Source: Tieghemiomyces parasiticus (taxonomy: Eukaryota; Kickxellomycota; Dimargaritomycetes; Dimargaritales; Dimargaritaceae). Taken from it: a DNA stretch of 34,701 nt. The position numbers were made by a program, and so were the translations under genes. Positions 21,617-32,743 of this stretch are shown piece after piece. The stretch spans positions 1-34,701 of the forward strand of contig JANBPT010000459.1 of the NCBI GenBank assembly GCA_027575765.1, in the 5' to 3' direction. The notes under the pieces were generated by a model. That model ran no database searches, was not told the origin of the DNA, and saw only the letters and a program-made list of their open reading frames with translations. Every line of letters starts with the position of its first letter. Within the stretch, counting starts at the first letter, position 1.

Positions 21617-24539
21617 ATGCGTCGGCGCAGACGGTGAGGCTTCCCGTCGCCCTTAGGACGCGAGGGGAATCCGCTGGCAGGTTGGGGTCGGCAAGGTCTT
21701 CCAGTCCCTTCGTATACTGGATCCATTCTGGCCTGTTCCCTTTTGGGACCAAGTCCCCCCTATTTTTTTCCTTACATGCGTAAATCCAAGTCCGTGCTTG
21801 GGGTAATTGTGAACAAGGGCCAATGAAACAAACGGTAAACGTGCGCGATGATGGTAACGATGGTGGTTTATTGAGGCCGCTAGTCCGGTGTCTTGGATGT
21901 GACGTGCGGACTTGGTATAGCTCGGAGTCCTGGCCAAATTGAGTACCCTTGCAAGTGTACAGAGGAGGGTAGCGGTTTAGGCGAGAGCCGGAAGGTGGAG
22001 GTCGGTCGGCAGAGTAGATCGGTTGGTGTCGGTTGGCGAGCGTAGGAAGAGTATGGACGGTAGTTAAGGCCGGGTCCACCATGGTTGAGTGTAAGCTTTC
22101 AAGTACGATAATGCAAGTGACTACCGGCTGAGAACTGGAGATAAGGGCGGCCGTTACTGGTGCGTTGGGTAATGGCGCTATAGGTGCGTCCGGTGGCACA
22201 ACCTCCGGCCGCTGCGGTGGACGACCACAATCCTGTACTTCGATTAGCCCTTATTATACCCCGTGGGGCCTGGTTTGTGTACGTCTAAGAGCGCATACCC
22301 TGTGGCCTCCCCCCGGCTAAGTCAGTGGCCTGGTGGATGGGTGTAACGGGGTGAAGGGTCCGAGAGAAGGAGGAAGATAATATGAAGACCGAGGGCGGGT
22401 CGTTTTGGCAAGCTAGCCTTGGAGAACTAGGCATCGATTCCACGCTTAACGAGTAAAAAGTTACGGGAACTTCGCCCGTATTAACCATGGGCACGTTGCG
22501 GATGATGAGCAACCGTTAGCTGCGGCTTGAGGGGCCTGATTCCGGGGTGTCCTCCATTACGGGGTGGACCCAGGTTCCAGCGGAGTTCGCCTTCGAAGTC
22601 GGCAAGTCACTACCTTCTTAATCATGCCAGTGTGGTGGTTCGTGAAGGAAACCTTGCTGAAGGGATTCCACCAGGAAGGCCGTGGCCTTAGATCGAGGGG
22701 CCGCCCGGTCGTCTCCTCGGCTACAGCGGCCTACGTTTACCATCGCCTGCAGTTAAATCCTCTTTCGACAAGATGTTATTGAGACCTCCCAGCCGGAGTA
22801 ATCGCGGCATGTACCAGGTTGTATTACCTACGCGCAAAGTTGAGTTGGAGTGGCGCTGTATTCTTATAATAAAGAACGCCTCGCAGAGCCGACCGGTGGC
22901 TCGTTGAGAATGGGTCCAGCCGCAGCGGAGCCAATGCCAGACACCATACCGTCCGGTGCAAGCAGCTGGGGGCTATAGCTTCTAGAGTAAGTCCTTTTTT
23001 TGACATACCGCTTTGTGACTATTTATAATGGTTGGCCTGGTGACCTCTTGCAAGGACAAGTCGCATGATTTCATTAAGTAAACCCCAGCTCAATGCAAAC
23101 TCAGTACTCCTTAAGCATGGTTATTTATATTCCCTGTCTTTAAAGCGTATGGAGTCAGAATAATCTCCGCTAAATGGTAGAATTGGGATCCGCGACATCT
23201 CGCCCGGATTTTTAGTACGATAACTATAACCCGAGTGGATCGAAGTTTTGTCTCGCATTTCTTCAATAATGACACGATTAGCCTTTTTCTATGGTATCAT
23301 GCCTTCGCCGTTCTTCCGCCTCTTGTTTATCGTGTTTTCTTTACGCTCTTTTTAACGTCGTTTCACATAATTACCGCCATCGAACTCCATACAATAATGG
23401 TGATCAAAAGGAATACAACACTCTGGCGTTTGCGGCGGAGAGATACAGGAGGCGGCCCCCAAGGACAGACCTCCCTAATACCGCTCCTTTCCTGCCCCCA
23501 ACCCTTACGCTCCACCAACTACTAGGCCTCCCGGGCCAAGATAGACAACAGCGATATCCAGAGGGTTAAGAAAAGGGCCGGGGGAAGACCCCGACTCATC
23601 TCTCTTCTCTTCAGCATTCACTCGTTTTATTTATTCCACTTGACCTTGTCGTTACAGTATCCCGTGCCACCCGCTTTTACCACCCCTTTACTAAATCCTC
23701 TAACTTGCTACCGTTAGGCCTCGCTGGCCCTCCATAGGTGACCCCGTCCTCAATAAAGCTCAGCCTGACACATTAACTTTATTAGCCGGACCCACCAGAT
23801 TTTGGTGGCTAATTTTATTGGAAATACTGTCTGTCGGTATCCTAATGCTGACACTCCGAAGAACCCTGCAAGCCACCACAACGTCACACAGGAACAGGCA
23901 CCGCCGCATCAGCGCCTACGATTGGCCAGGGCAATGCACCCGGGGCCCTTCATGACAAACTATCGAGACTCTGGCAAGGACCCAATCTCCCACGCATTCT
24001 CGGGTATATAAGCCCACCAACCTAACTACTAATATTCTTTACCTTACCCTTTTCTCCATCTTGCTTTCTTTGCAATAAATCACCCCTCGGGGGTCTCGCC
24101 TACCACACTGGCCACCTCTAGGTGTTACACAGTTGTCATCGGCGATTGGAGATATCGCTGACTAGAATAAAACAAATTCACTTGGCACCTGTACAACTCA
24201 ACCTACCTGATAATTTTTGTAACATATGTGAACTGGGGGAGAGGGCCGGAGCGTCTACCTTTCGGTAACATGTGGCCTACTTGGCTCAGTACAGGAAGTG
24301 TGTATAAATAACATGCTATATACTGACGTGGGAGTGGGAGGGGTGGGGATTGTGGAGTCCCAGTCCGCTATTAAAGAACCCCTCCCCTTCACACCAAGGC
24401 TATGGTATATCAAGGTTGCGGCCCCCACACCCGCTCTTGGCAAACCTCAATTAACTACTACGTTATACCTATTGCACATTCTTCGGCCCAATCCCTTTCC
24501 TCTACTCCACATAGTCGACTCACCCCTTTCTATTCGTCC
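21617..24539. other. Spacer between hypothetical ORF and CMD-like gene
   Basis: No gene was recognised in 2.9 kb. A minus-strand open frame (21531-22199, first ATG near 22082 in ACCATGG context) shows no known domain and overlaps the upstream ORF antisense. A TATATAA sequence at 24005-24011, followed by CT-rich DNA at about 24030-24080, is a candidate promoter for the CMD-like gene or for an unseen leader exon. Confidence 0.45.
24005..24011 (+). promoter_or_regulatory. Candidate TATA box upstream of CMD-like gene
   Basis: TATATAA is followed within 70 nt by a pyrimidine-rich stretch. The distance to the start codon (about 530 nt) is long, so the assignment is tentative. Confidence 0.25.
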
Positions 24540-26169
24540 ATGATGAATGAAGCGAGACAGGCCCTAGGGGCCAACCTATACCCTCTTCTACAGGTAGTTT
24601 GGACAGTCCACCGCACTTTGGTACCTGGGAAGGCTTACCATTAGTACCACGCTATAGCACCCCCCCCCCTTCCCTCGAATACGGCTCAGGTCTCACAACT
24701 AACCGCTGATGCAGGCCCTCCCCCGCACGACTCCTTTACCTGGGCTTACAGGCTATCATTTATACAACCCTCAACCAGCCTGAAGTGGTCAGTAAACTGA
24801 TTTTGGACGAACTGGCAGCCATCGAGTGCGGTACTCAGTCTACTCAGATATCCTTTTGCGACACGGCTGAGGTGATCCTATCGGCTCAGATTCGTCTCAT
24901 CCAGCGTACCAGGGAAGCTCTCTTCAAATCGTTCCCCTACATTGGCGGCCCACAGGTAGGATACCCATTGCGTCTAGAAGGATACAATTACAGCATTAAG
25001 GGATCATCCCGATTAACCAACGGCATGTGCCACATGCTAATCGTGTGTCTAAAATCGGTACAAAGCAGCTATGTCATAGTTTTATAATACTAGATAATGT
25101 AGCCTACGCTATATCGCTACCCCTTTCCTATCCTGTGCTTGTCCACCACCATAGGTCATCAACACCCTGGATGCCGTCATGGACGCTATTCCACCTAAAC
25201 TCTTCGAACGACTCCCTAAAACTGTGAGCGCGTAAGTGGTAAATGGCCAAAATATAGTAGCGCTTGTTTGCGCTGGCCGCTTAATTTGGCCTGTAGCAAC
25301 TTGAAGCTGCGAAAAGGGGTAAGCTACATGGTACAGACGCACGTTTTCCATGTCGGTGCTTCTAACGTACACCCCATGGTCTGATTTGCGCCTCATTTAT
25401 GTTTTACCTCTACTAGTGAACGTGACCCCAAGAGCTATCCAAATGCGTCTTTGTACCTTGAGGAACGCCGGAGAAGCGGTCAAGCTCTATTCAACCGCGT
25501 CTATGGTGATAAAGGTAATCAGTAACTGCGATTTGTACACAACGATCCACCTCTGATTTATATACCGACTGGTGACGCCAAGTTTGGTAGGCTACAGGAT
25601 TCCAGAATGATGAAATCCCCCTGCTTTCCTAGTATTCAGCGTGTATGACCTATTGCGACATAAGCCTGGAGTGGGCTAATAATTCTCGATGTGACCTTAC
25701 CCTACCACATCGACCACGAAAATTCCAGCCGAGAGCATGATCAGCATTATAGAGCGTGCTTACCCTGACCTGTGCCAATTTTCCATCGACAGTAAGTGCG
25801 AACGTCTAGTGCCGCGTGGCGTAGGCCAAAGTGCGGTACCAAGTAGCCAGCCAATGATAGATAAGCTAACTCACGCCGTAATGGATGGCCAATCTTTCAC
25901 TGGCATTGTAAATTATGATTATCCTCGCCCCACCTTCACTACTGCTTCATCTACCCATATAATGTGCATACGTAGTGGTCTACGGGGCCGTGTACACGCC
26001 GTGCAATATGGTCACCGAAATTGAGACTGAGCTAATTGCTATTGCGGTACTCGCAACACGTAACATTCCTAAGCTTCTGAAGGGCCACCTACAAGGTGCT
26101 ATCAATGTGGGAGCCACGGAAACTCAGGTCCAGGCCACTGTAAAACTGGCCGAGAAGATGCAAATTTGA
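24540..26169 (+). CDS. Carboxymuconolactone decarboxylase / AhpD-like protein, six exons
   Basis: Proposed exons are 24540-24593, 24752-24955, 25155-25231, 25417-25514, 25729-25791 and 25976-26169, giving 229 residues with matching phase at every junction. The C-terminal ~85 residues match the CMD/AhpD fold. AYPDLCQFSID is followed by VYGAVYTPCN (C175), an ELIAIAVLA helix and HLQGAINVGAT (H203). Upstream segments REALFKSFPYIGGPQ and RSGQALFNRVYGDK are typical of the CMD-like proteins of fungi. The CxxC pair used by AhpD peroxidase is absent: only C175 is near that position. Alkylhydroperoxidase activity of the AhpD type is therefore unlikely, and the substrate is unknown. Introns (158-214 nt) are mostly longer than the exons. 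The first exon rests on ATGATG at 24540 and is the least certain part; exon 2 uses the acceptor at 24750-24751. The gene converges with the ABC transporter gene 0.9 kb downstream. Confidence 0.82.
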
Positions 26170-27108
26170 GTGTCACGAAACGAAATTAAGGCAAATAAGC
26201 TCGGATAAAGTATCCCCAATTGGGACCTGATTGTTGCTCCATTGGTGGCCCCTTCCCTGTTCAAGGCCGGTACTATTCTTACGGCTCGGTGGAAGAACCA
26301 TACGCCCCTACTGTGGTAGTAGTTAACTTACTTAACCGAAACCAAAGAAAAGCTTTTAACTTTGAAGACGATTTGGAGAGTGTAGATTGGATGATAGCTG
26401 TCAACTATCGAATAGTAACCAACCTATATTTTAAACTTGAATGCTAGCCAGCGTCATTCGTACCTGCTACTTAGCTGGGCTAGGAGAAGTCCAGGAAAAC
26501 AGTGCTAGGTGGGACAAGGCACTGGCGGAAACAATACTCTAAATTATTCAATTTAATGCACAGCAGCTGGCCAACAGGTGTATCAATCCAGGCCCCGGCC
26601 CTCCTCCATGATTCGCTCTTCGTTTACTAAAGTACATCATGTACCGTCGGGCAGTCGTAGCTCCTTGCCCACGCCTTTACGCCCTTCTCCCATTCGTCTG
26701 CCCTCAGGTAAGCTTTCTACGACCCCCGCACTCGCCAGTACCTATTAGCAGCAACCCACTGAACACCATTACAAGCCTGACCACACCTTATTCTTCCAAC
26801 GCTAAAGGGGCCATGATTACAAACGCACAGCGTCGCCCTGTAATGTGGTACCCCAGCAAACATCGTATCGTTAAGCAATGTCATGAATGATGGGTTAAAT
26901 AGTGTATTCAATGGGTGTGGTTCTAATAAAAAGCAAGGCTGCAGCGGAACTAGAAAGATCAGTCGTCCGATAGGGGCAATGCCTTACAGAAATGACCGAT
27001 CCTACAGACTACCTGGCACAGGTTCTCGCCACGAAAATAAAAAAAAACACCAGCTCTTTCGATCGGCAGGTGCTGAGGTGCAGCCCACTGGGAATATCCG
27101 GGTGGGGA
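26170..27108. other. Convergent spacer between CMD-like and ABC genes
   Basis: The region holds the 3' flanks of two convergent genes. Short open frames (26220-26447, 26639-26890) lack ATG starts or known domains. An AATAAA occurs at 26925-26930 on the plus strand but lies far from the CMD-like stop codon. No gene was seen. Confidence 0.5.
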
Positions 27109-29838
27109 TTAAATAGAAAGTTCGACGGTATCGGTTGCACCCATGGTTGTGGTGTACTTGGTCCACATTTCGTGGTAGAGGCCACCGCAGGCCAAGAGTT
27201 CCTCGTGGGTACCAATGCCGACGATTCGACCGGCGTCCATGACGACGATCTGGTCGGCGTAGCGGACAGTGGACAGGCGGTGGGCGATTACCAGAATGGT
27301 CTGGGCCGCATCAAACCGGCCCTTCAGCGCTTCCATGACGGCGGTCTCCGTGGCAGAATCCATAGCGGAGGTAGCCTCGTCGAGGATGACCACCGGGGCA
27401 TTCTTGATGATTGCGCGAGCCAGGATGAGACGTTGCTTGTCGCCTCCACTCCACTGGCTACTTCCCTCGCCCATCGGAGCCTCCAGCCCTTCCTGGCACT
27501 TGGCAACCTTGTCGTGCAGACCCACCACGCGGAGGGCCTCCTCTACCTCAGCGAGGTCAGCCAGCGTGCCTTGGCCGGCTCGACCGTAACCAATCACCTC
27601 ACCTACGGTTTGGCCCACGGGCTGACTATTTTGACTGACGGTTGCAATTCGGGTTCGCAGGTCGTATTGGCGGATACGACGGATATCCTGGTCACCGATG
27701 AGGATGTGGCCCTCGGATGGATCATGCTTGCGGATTAATAGATTGACGAGGGAGGACTTGCCGCTGCCGCTGCGGCCCACGATGGCGGTGGTTTTGCCGG
27801 CCGGGATAGTGAGGTTGATCTCGTCGAGAGTGGGCGGCCCTTGCTTATTGTAGGAGAAGGTGACGCTGTTGAAATGTATAGCGGGGCCGGTGGTCCAAGT
27901 CACAGGTTCGGGGTCGGTCGGATCGGGCTGGTCCGGGGGCTTCTCTAGGTTAGCGACCTCCTCCATCATATAGCCGTATCCGCAGGCCGGGTTAAAAGCT
28001 GCCTTCACAATTCCAGTCGTTTGGGCGGAGATGGTGGGGAAAAGCGGTATGACTACCAGACATTGCACCGGAGTGATGCCTTGGTCGAGGCGAAGGACAC
28101 AGGTAGCAGCCCAGACGTAGAAGCACATACTCTTGATGAGGGACTCAAAGAAATCCAGCGCCCTATGAGCGTCCTGAATGGCGGTGGATGGTGGATAGGT
28201 AGCCATCGATTCTATCACTTGGTACTCGTACATGTTGGCAACACTCCGGGAAATGAATGACATCTCCCTTGCCCGCTCATAAACGAACAAATCCAGATAA
28301 TCATAATCCGTGTCAACGAAAAAAGAAAAATATCTGGTATAGTAACGGCCGAAATGATGAAGCGCCATGCAACACAAGCCAAAGGCTAGGACAATCACCA
28401 GGGCGATACCACCAATCAAGTTATAAGCCACTGCTAGCTGCAGGACCAAACTTACCGTATCTCCGCTACGCTCAGAAATAGTGGCTTGTAACTGCTGCAA
28501 TGCATGCCTACAACTAGCAAGGTAGTAGTGATGATCAATGGCCTTGGACGAATGGGTACTGAACCAGCAGTGGCGATCGTATGCCAATACAGCGACACTG
28601 GTTGTGAGCGCGGCCGTCGCCTGGGAAGTGAAGTGGTCGTACATAGGCTTGCAAATGTATTCCAACATCAGCTGCGGCAGGAACAGGTACAGGAACACCT
28701 CATAGGGCTGGGGAGGCAGGTCGTGAAGGACGACTTTGAAGGATCTCTTGAGTCGGATTTCAAGGTCCTCGGCGTAGCTCAGGCCGGCAAAGGAGACGCA
28801 GGCAAGGGTCAGCATGACCAACGCCCACGGACTGGGGGACCAGGCCCTAGAAATCAAGCGGAACCACGCACCAGTGTTATAAATGCTGAGATCGCGTGAC
28901 GGCAGGTGGGGGTGGTCTTCCACGGGGTCACCTATCGATGGGCGAAAGCAATAGAACCGGAGTGAGTTGCTGATGAGTTCAGATTGGTCGGATTCCCTCA
29001 CTCTGGACCGAAGGCCATCGGATATCGAAACAGTGAACCCCGTGGGCGGGCTTGTCCAGGGGAAGTCCAGGGCAGTGAAGTTGGCATCAAAGGGCTGGAG
29101 GCCACTGAGGCGCAGTATGAACCGGGCGACAGAATGGGGGACATGGTCGAATAGGATAGGGAGCCAGGCTGTGATAATGGGAACTCTGTAGGCGACGTGA
29201 AAGTGGAAATTGAGGAGCAGGCCGGCGGCTGGTCCGAGCAAGGGTAGAATGCCGGTCGCGGTGGCTATGTACCCATGGTTCGATATACCACCGGGAAGGG
29301 CCCCACTCAGGCTCATGACGGCGGCGACGGCGCCGAGGGTAGTCAAGGCAAGCTGCACGGCCCAGAAACGGGTCCAGAACTGGCAGCGGCGGGATAAATT
29401 GTACAGCCAGACGGCCTGGTCGAAGGACCGGGACGCGGGGCGGGCACTGTAGCGTCGAAACGTGAACACGACCAGGCTGAGGGCACCTAGTGCCCCAGAC
29501 AAAATGGCAACCAAGGCAGGCTGGTGAGCGGACAAGGCCGGATCCCCAGTGTACAGCACGAATCCAGTAACGAAGCCCAGTAGAACGTGAGCCATCAGGC
29601 CAACCAGGATGGCCATACGCTGGCGGATATCGAGTCTAAACCCAATCTCTACCTTGACACTGTCGGAGACGGTTGGATACGGGATACCTTCGAACCCCTT
29701 TGGTGCCGCTGGCTGATTTTGGTAGGCTGGAGCGGTTTGGGCGCGGACGAAACGACACTGATGGATGGCGATAGCGGCATTGGTGAGAAGTGGTGGTATG
29801 AAGGCGGCAAAGCCCATGCCCTGCCTTAGTGTCGCCAT
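27109..29838 (-). CDS. ABCB-type ABC transporter (TMD0-TMD-NBD, HMT1/ABCB6-like layout)
   Basis: An intronless frame encodes 909 residues from ATG (CAT at 29836-29838). Hydrophobic segments near residues 10-27, 74-95, 107-125, 157-178 and 190-212 suggest an extra N-terminal membrane domain. A hydrophilic stretch of ~100 residues and a second transmembrane domain (~335-640) follow. The C-terminal ATPase domain has Walker A GRSGSGKSS (688-696), Q-loop Q736, signature WSGGDKQR (796-803), Walker B VVILDEATS with D820 and E821, and switch H853. The order of one membrane domain before one ATPase domain, with N-terminal extension, fits half-transporters such as HMT1/ABCB6 that act as dimers in vacuolar or mitochondrial membranes. 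Family membership is clear from the ATPase domain, but substrate and location are not. The signature motif is atypical: W replaces the usual L and D the usual Q of LSGGQ. There is no obvious mitochondrial presequence. Confidence 0.88.
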   Translation of the reverse strand: MATLRQGMGFAAFIPPLLTNAAIAIHQCRFVRAQTAPAYQNQPAAPKGFEGIPYPTVSDSVKVEIGFRLDIRQRMAILVGLMAHVLLGFVTGFVLYTGDPALSAHQPALVAILSGALGALSLVVFTFRRYSARPASRSFDQAVWLYNLSRRCQFWTRFWAVQLALTTLGAVAAVMSLSGALPGGISNHGYIATATGILPLLGPAAGLLLNFHFHVAYRVPIITAWLPILFDHVPHSVARFILRLSGLQPFDANFTALDFPWTSPPTGFTVSISDGLRSRVRESDQSELISNSLRFYCFRPSIGDPVEDHPHLPSRDLSIYNTGAWFRLISRAWSPSPWALVMLTLACVSFAGLSYAEDLEIRLKRSFKVVLHDLPPQPYEVFLYLFLPQLMLEYICKPMYDHFTSQATAALTTSVAVLAYDRHCWFSTHSSKAIDHHYYLASCRHALQQLQATISERSGDTVSLVLQLAVAYNLIGGIALVIVLAFGLCCMALHHFGRYYTRYFSFFVDTDYDYLDLFVYERAREMSFISRSVANMYEYQVIESMATYPPSTAIQDAHRALDFFESLIKSMCFYVWAATCVLRLDQGITPVQCLVVIPLFPTISAQTTGIVKAAFNPACGYGYMMEEVANLEKPPDQPDPTDPEPVTWTTGPAIHFNSVTFSYNKQGPPTLDEINLTIPAGKTTAIVGRSGSGKSSLVNLLIRKHDPSEGHILIGDQDIRRIRQYDLRTRIATVSQNSQPVGQTVGEVIGYGRAGQGTLADLAEVEEALRVVGLHDKVAKCQEGLEAPMGEGSSQWSGGDKQRLILARAIIKNAPVVILDEATSAMDSATETAVMEALKGRFDAAQTILVIAHRLSTVRYADQIVVMDAGRIVGIGTHEELLACGGLYHEMWTKYTTTMGATDTVELSI

Positions 29839-31522
29839 GGCCGATGTATGAAAATTAAATTGCTTTTTTTAGACAGATAGGCTGGGGGTATTGGCGGCTC
29901 AATTTGGAATCACAGCCGTAGGACGGCATATAATAGAGACTCCGTTATTGGGTAGAAAGCGAAGGGAAGGGAGGAGTGGGAAGGTGCCGACCCGGGTGGG
30001 CACATACTCGCCCTTATATTGGCAGGGCCCTGCGTCATCAGACCATCACAATCGCAGCAACGGTGCACTCTTTTGGTAGTTTGCTATTATTTTTCGATGT
30101 TGGCAACGACATGCACTCTCAACACTTCTTCCCACGCGAGTTTGGGATTCCTGGAGTAGGCTATACCATAGGGTATTACTTGTGGCCAGTACCCTGGTTT
30201 CCGCAGCATTTATTGTGAGGGTCGACAGCGTCGGCTGACATGAAACGTCCCGTTTAGAGTAAGATCCCATCATTCAATCAGATCAATGTAGACACTTGGG
30301 GGATGCAGGGAACCGAAACGATTAGGGCCATACGGTCGCTGCGGAGGAATGGAGATTAAGGACAATCGGATAATGCAATCGGTTTGTAACGGCGGACCCA
30401 TCCTCAATCACAGATGGCAACGGAGGTGACTGGCGGAAATCAGGAGCGCTGGAAACTTCCATCACATGTAGCCGGTAGGTTTGTAACTGGTGAGTAGGGG
30501 TGTACTATAGAGTGAATTGCTTATTTATTTCAAGCACGACCTTAGTTCCTCGGGTTGAGGGTCGTTGGGGTTTAAGTACGTGTTACTGGACAACCTCAGG
30601 ACCATTATTTGCCTGGAAGGGGGAGTAAGTCGTCTGCGGGTTGGATTCGAGTCTTAGGGATCGCCTATGTGTCTTCCTGATGTGCCGCCGCCTTCGTAGT
30701 CAACATGGAAGGTAGTGGCCTTTTTACCGCAGAGGCCGCCGCCTCTTTCCGGTTACAGGATTACAGCACGTATTGTCTCTACTAGGTGAGACTTAAAATA
30801 GTAAAATATTGGTGCTTCCTGATTAATGTAAATACCCACTGGCTATTGATAATACCACGGTCGTCGGCATGTTCTGGTCACGGCCGAGCAAGATCCCGGA
30901 GTTGGGGCGAAGGCTACATGGTGACGGAGTCGTTGCCGTGTATAATGGTAATACAACTTCCACATGGCTGCGGTCATTAATCAAGACTTGTATGGAGGTT
31001 CAACAACCAGTTGATAATCCAACGCCTACTTAAGACGAATGGGTAAGTGGCTTGCTAAGGTACAGCACCTGCTGGAGAGCCAGTTGCAAACATCAACCGG
31101 AGGTTCAACGCTCGAGCTTAAAGGAGCCCGTCGGCATGGTCGGCCTGTCAGGATCCCCACCAACGGCTAAGAGACAACCTATCGTCCGGCAGCACATGTG
31201 TCTAGCAGTCGAAATCTAACCGAACGACTATCAGCTGAACGCCTAAAAGCGTAATCATAGACTGGATGTGGTAACCATATATCCGGTCGTTCGACAACTG
31301 TGGTGAAATGATGGGATATCAAAAGTCCCGCCCCTTGTTTTCCAGCAATCTTACGTCGCCCGCTTCTATAACTAACGTTATCATAGAATTAGCCCATTAT
31401 CTTCCGCCGTGGGAATCAATCAGGCATGTACAAGGGATGTACGCTGGGCATGGAATCTTGACCTCTGGAAGACACTCCATCGTCTAAAACTTTTTACAAA
31501 AATCCTTATAAAAATTTTACAC

Positions 31523-31607
31523 GCCGAAGTCGGCACCACCTTCGGCTATCATTCCACTTAAATATAAAAAGCCGGCCAACCGGCCCGAGAAATAAAGGGC
31601 CAAGCCC
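31523..31607. other. Three adjacent small hairpins
   Basis: Three perfect inverted repeats follow each other within 85 nt. They are GCCGAA/TTCGGC (31523-31528 and 31541-31546, 12-nt loop), GCCGG/CCGGC with a CCAA loop (31571-31584), and GGGC/GCCC with a CAA loop (31597-31607). They are embedded in AT-rich DNA with a TATAAAAA at about 31563 and an AATAAA at about 31591. The stretch might be a structured RNA, a 3'-end element or chance. Confidence 0.5.
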
Positions 31608-31617
31608 CTATTACATT

Positions 31618-31820
31618 TTGAAAGTTACAAGCCGACTAGTTATTCACTCCATCTGCTACCTTCTTATCAAGGCGTCACCCGTGTGCACCTCCAATCTCGT
31701 TGCGATTTTCACCCGCAAAACATTGCCCATTTGTGTCTTGAACCCCAGTATTCTTTACTGCAAAATGTCGCCCGCATGCACCTTCAAAATGATCGTACTC
31801 ATTTATTTTAAAGCTAACAC
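31618..31820 (+). repeat. Degenerate ~48-nt tandem repeat
   Basis: Read in the frame beginning at 31618, the sequence falls into four units of 15-16 codons, each starting with Lys and with a Cys and hydrophobic residues in the second half or middle. Unit starts include KASPVCTSN, KTLPICVLN and KMSPACTFK. At the DNA level the repeated core resembles TCACCCGTGTGCACCT and TCGCCCGCATGCACCT. The frame has no ATG start (TTG only), so it is more likely a decayed minisatellite than a gene. Confidence 0.45.
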
Positions 31821-32743
31821 CAAAAAATCCCTTTATACAAACTAATTTTCCTCCACTTCATTCTTCCAAACTATCATGCTGGTAGGTAGAAGCGTAAGCC
31901 AAGCAATATAAGTAATAAAGAGGAGGGTTGGTTGATCTATATTGGAGCTTAGCTTGATGCCTTAAATAAGGTAGCGGCCGGTGACTTTGGCCTTGCCAGT
32001 AAGTACCAGTGTAGAGAAATGGCGGAAGCGGAAGGAAGTATGGCAAGTATCGTTTGAAAGGGACTGACTTAAGAGGCGGTGATGAGATGTAGTAATTAGG
32101 TGGTGGTATCGGCCTATGGTTCTAGCCGGGTACTTGAGTGGCTGAGTGACGGTGAAGCGGGGCTGTGGGGTGACTGCCTGCTTGTGCATGGGGAGGGGGT
32201 GCGGTCATTCTAGGCGACTATGCTTATCAATTCATCCCCTCACCAGCAATATGGTTCCCTACTATGTTGTACAACACCCTGGATTCGCCAACTCACCACA
32301 TAGATACAGTCCTAACCCCCGCCAAACAAACCCGATGTCACATTTAACACGTTCCCTTTCAGTTAGCCTTTTTAGTTTGCTCCTATTCCGTTGGCTATTA
32401 ACCTTTAGTTTTCCCTTAGGTAGTTTTTACCTGCGACAGTCTGCATTAGTGGCAGCCAGTGAAACAAGAGTAACCCAATCAGGTTAGTGACAACATTAAT
32501 TGTGGTGGTCACAATAGGCACCATTTAGGATACCAAGGATTGGGTGGAGGTAAAGGGCTTAGAAATGGAGTGATAGGGTGGAGGCTCTCAAGTTGCTAGT
32601 AAGTATGTGGAGAGGTTAGTATAATTATATTATGAGCAGCGGTAATAAAAAACGATAGGGGATTGTACAAGTATAGTGCCAATGTATGAAGAAAAATACG
32701 TATTGGGGGAGGTGATAAAAATATTCAAAATGTATGGCAGCGT

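Larger units (their letters stand above)
29839..32743. other. Spacer between ABC and UBTD genes
   Basis: In 2.9 kb no protein gene was recognised. The left end should hold the ABC transporter promoter (minus strand). A perfect 6-bp stem (AGAGGC 30731-30736, GCCTCT 30741-30746) lies near the middle. Three small GC hairpins lie at 31523-31607, followed by a degenerate ~48-nt repeat array at about 31618-31820. The DNA from 31480 onward is AT-rich. Confidence 0.5.

Noticed and set aside
21531..22199. 222-residue minus-strand frame
   Set aside because: It begins at GTG, overlaps the better-supported 21044 ORF antisense, and has low-complexity Pro/Ser/Thr content. The internal ATG near 22082 in ACCATGG context keeps a small chance that it is real.
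24714..24751. Earlier acceptor (gcag at 24713-24714) for exon 2 of the CMD-like gene
   Set aside because: It needs a two-base carry-over that exon 1 does not provide; the acceptor at 24750-24751 joins exon 1 in phase 0.
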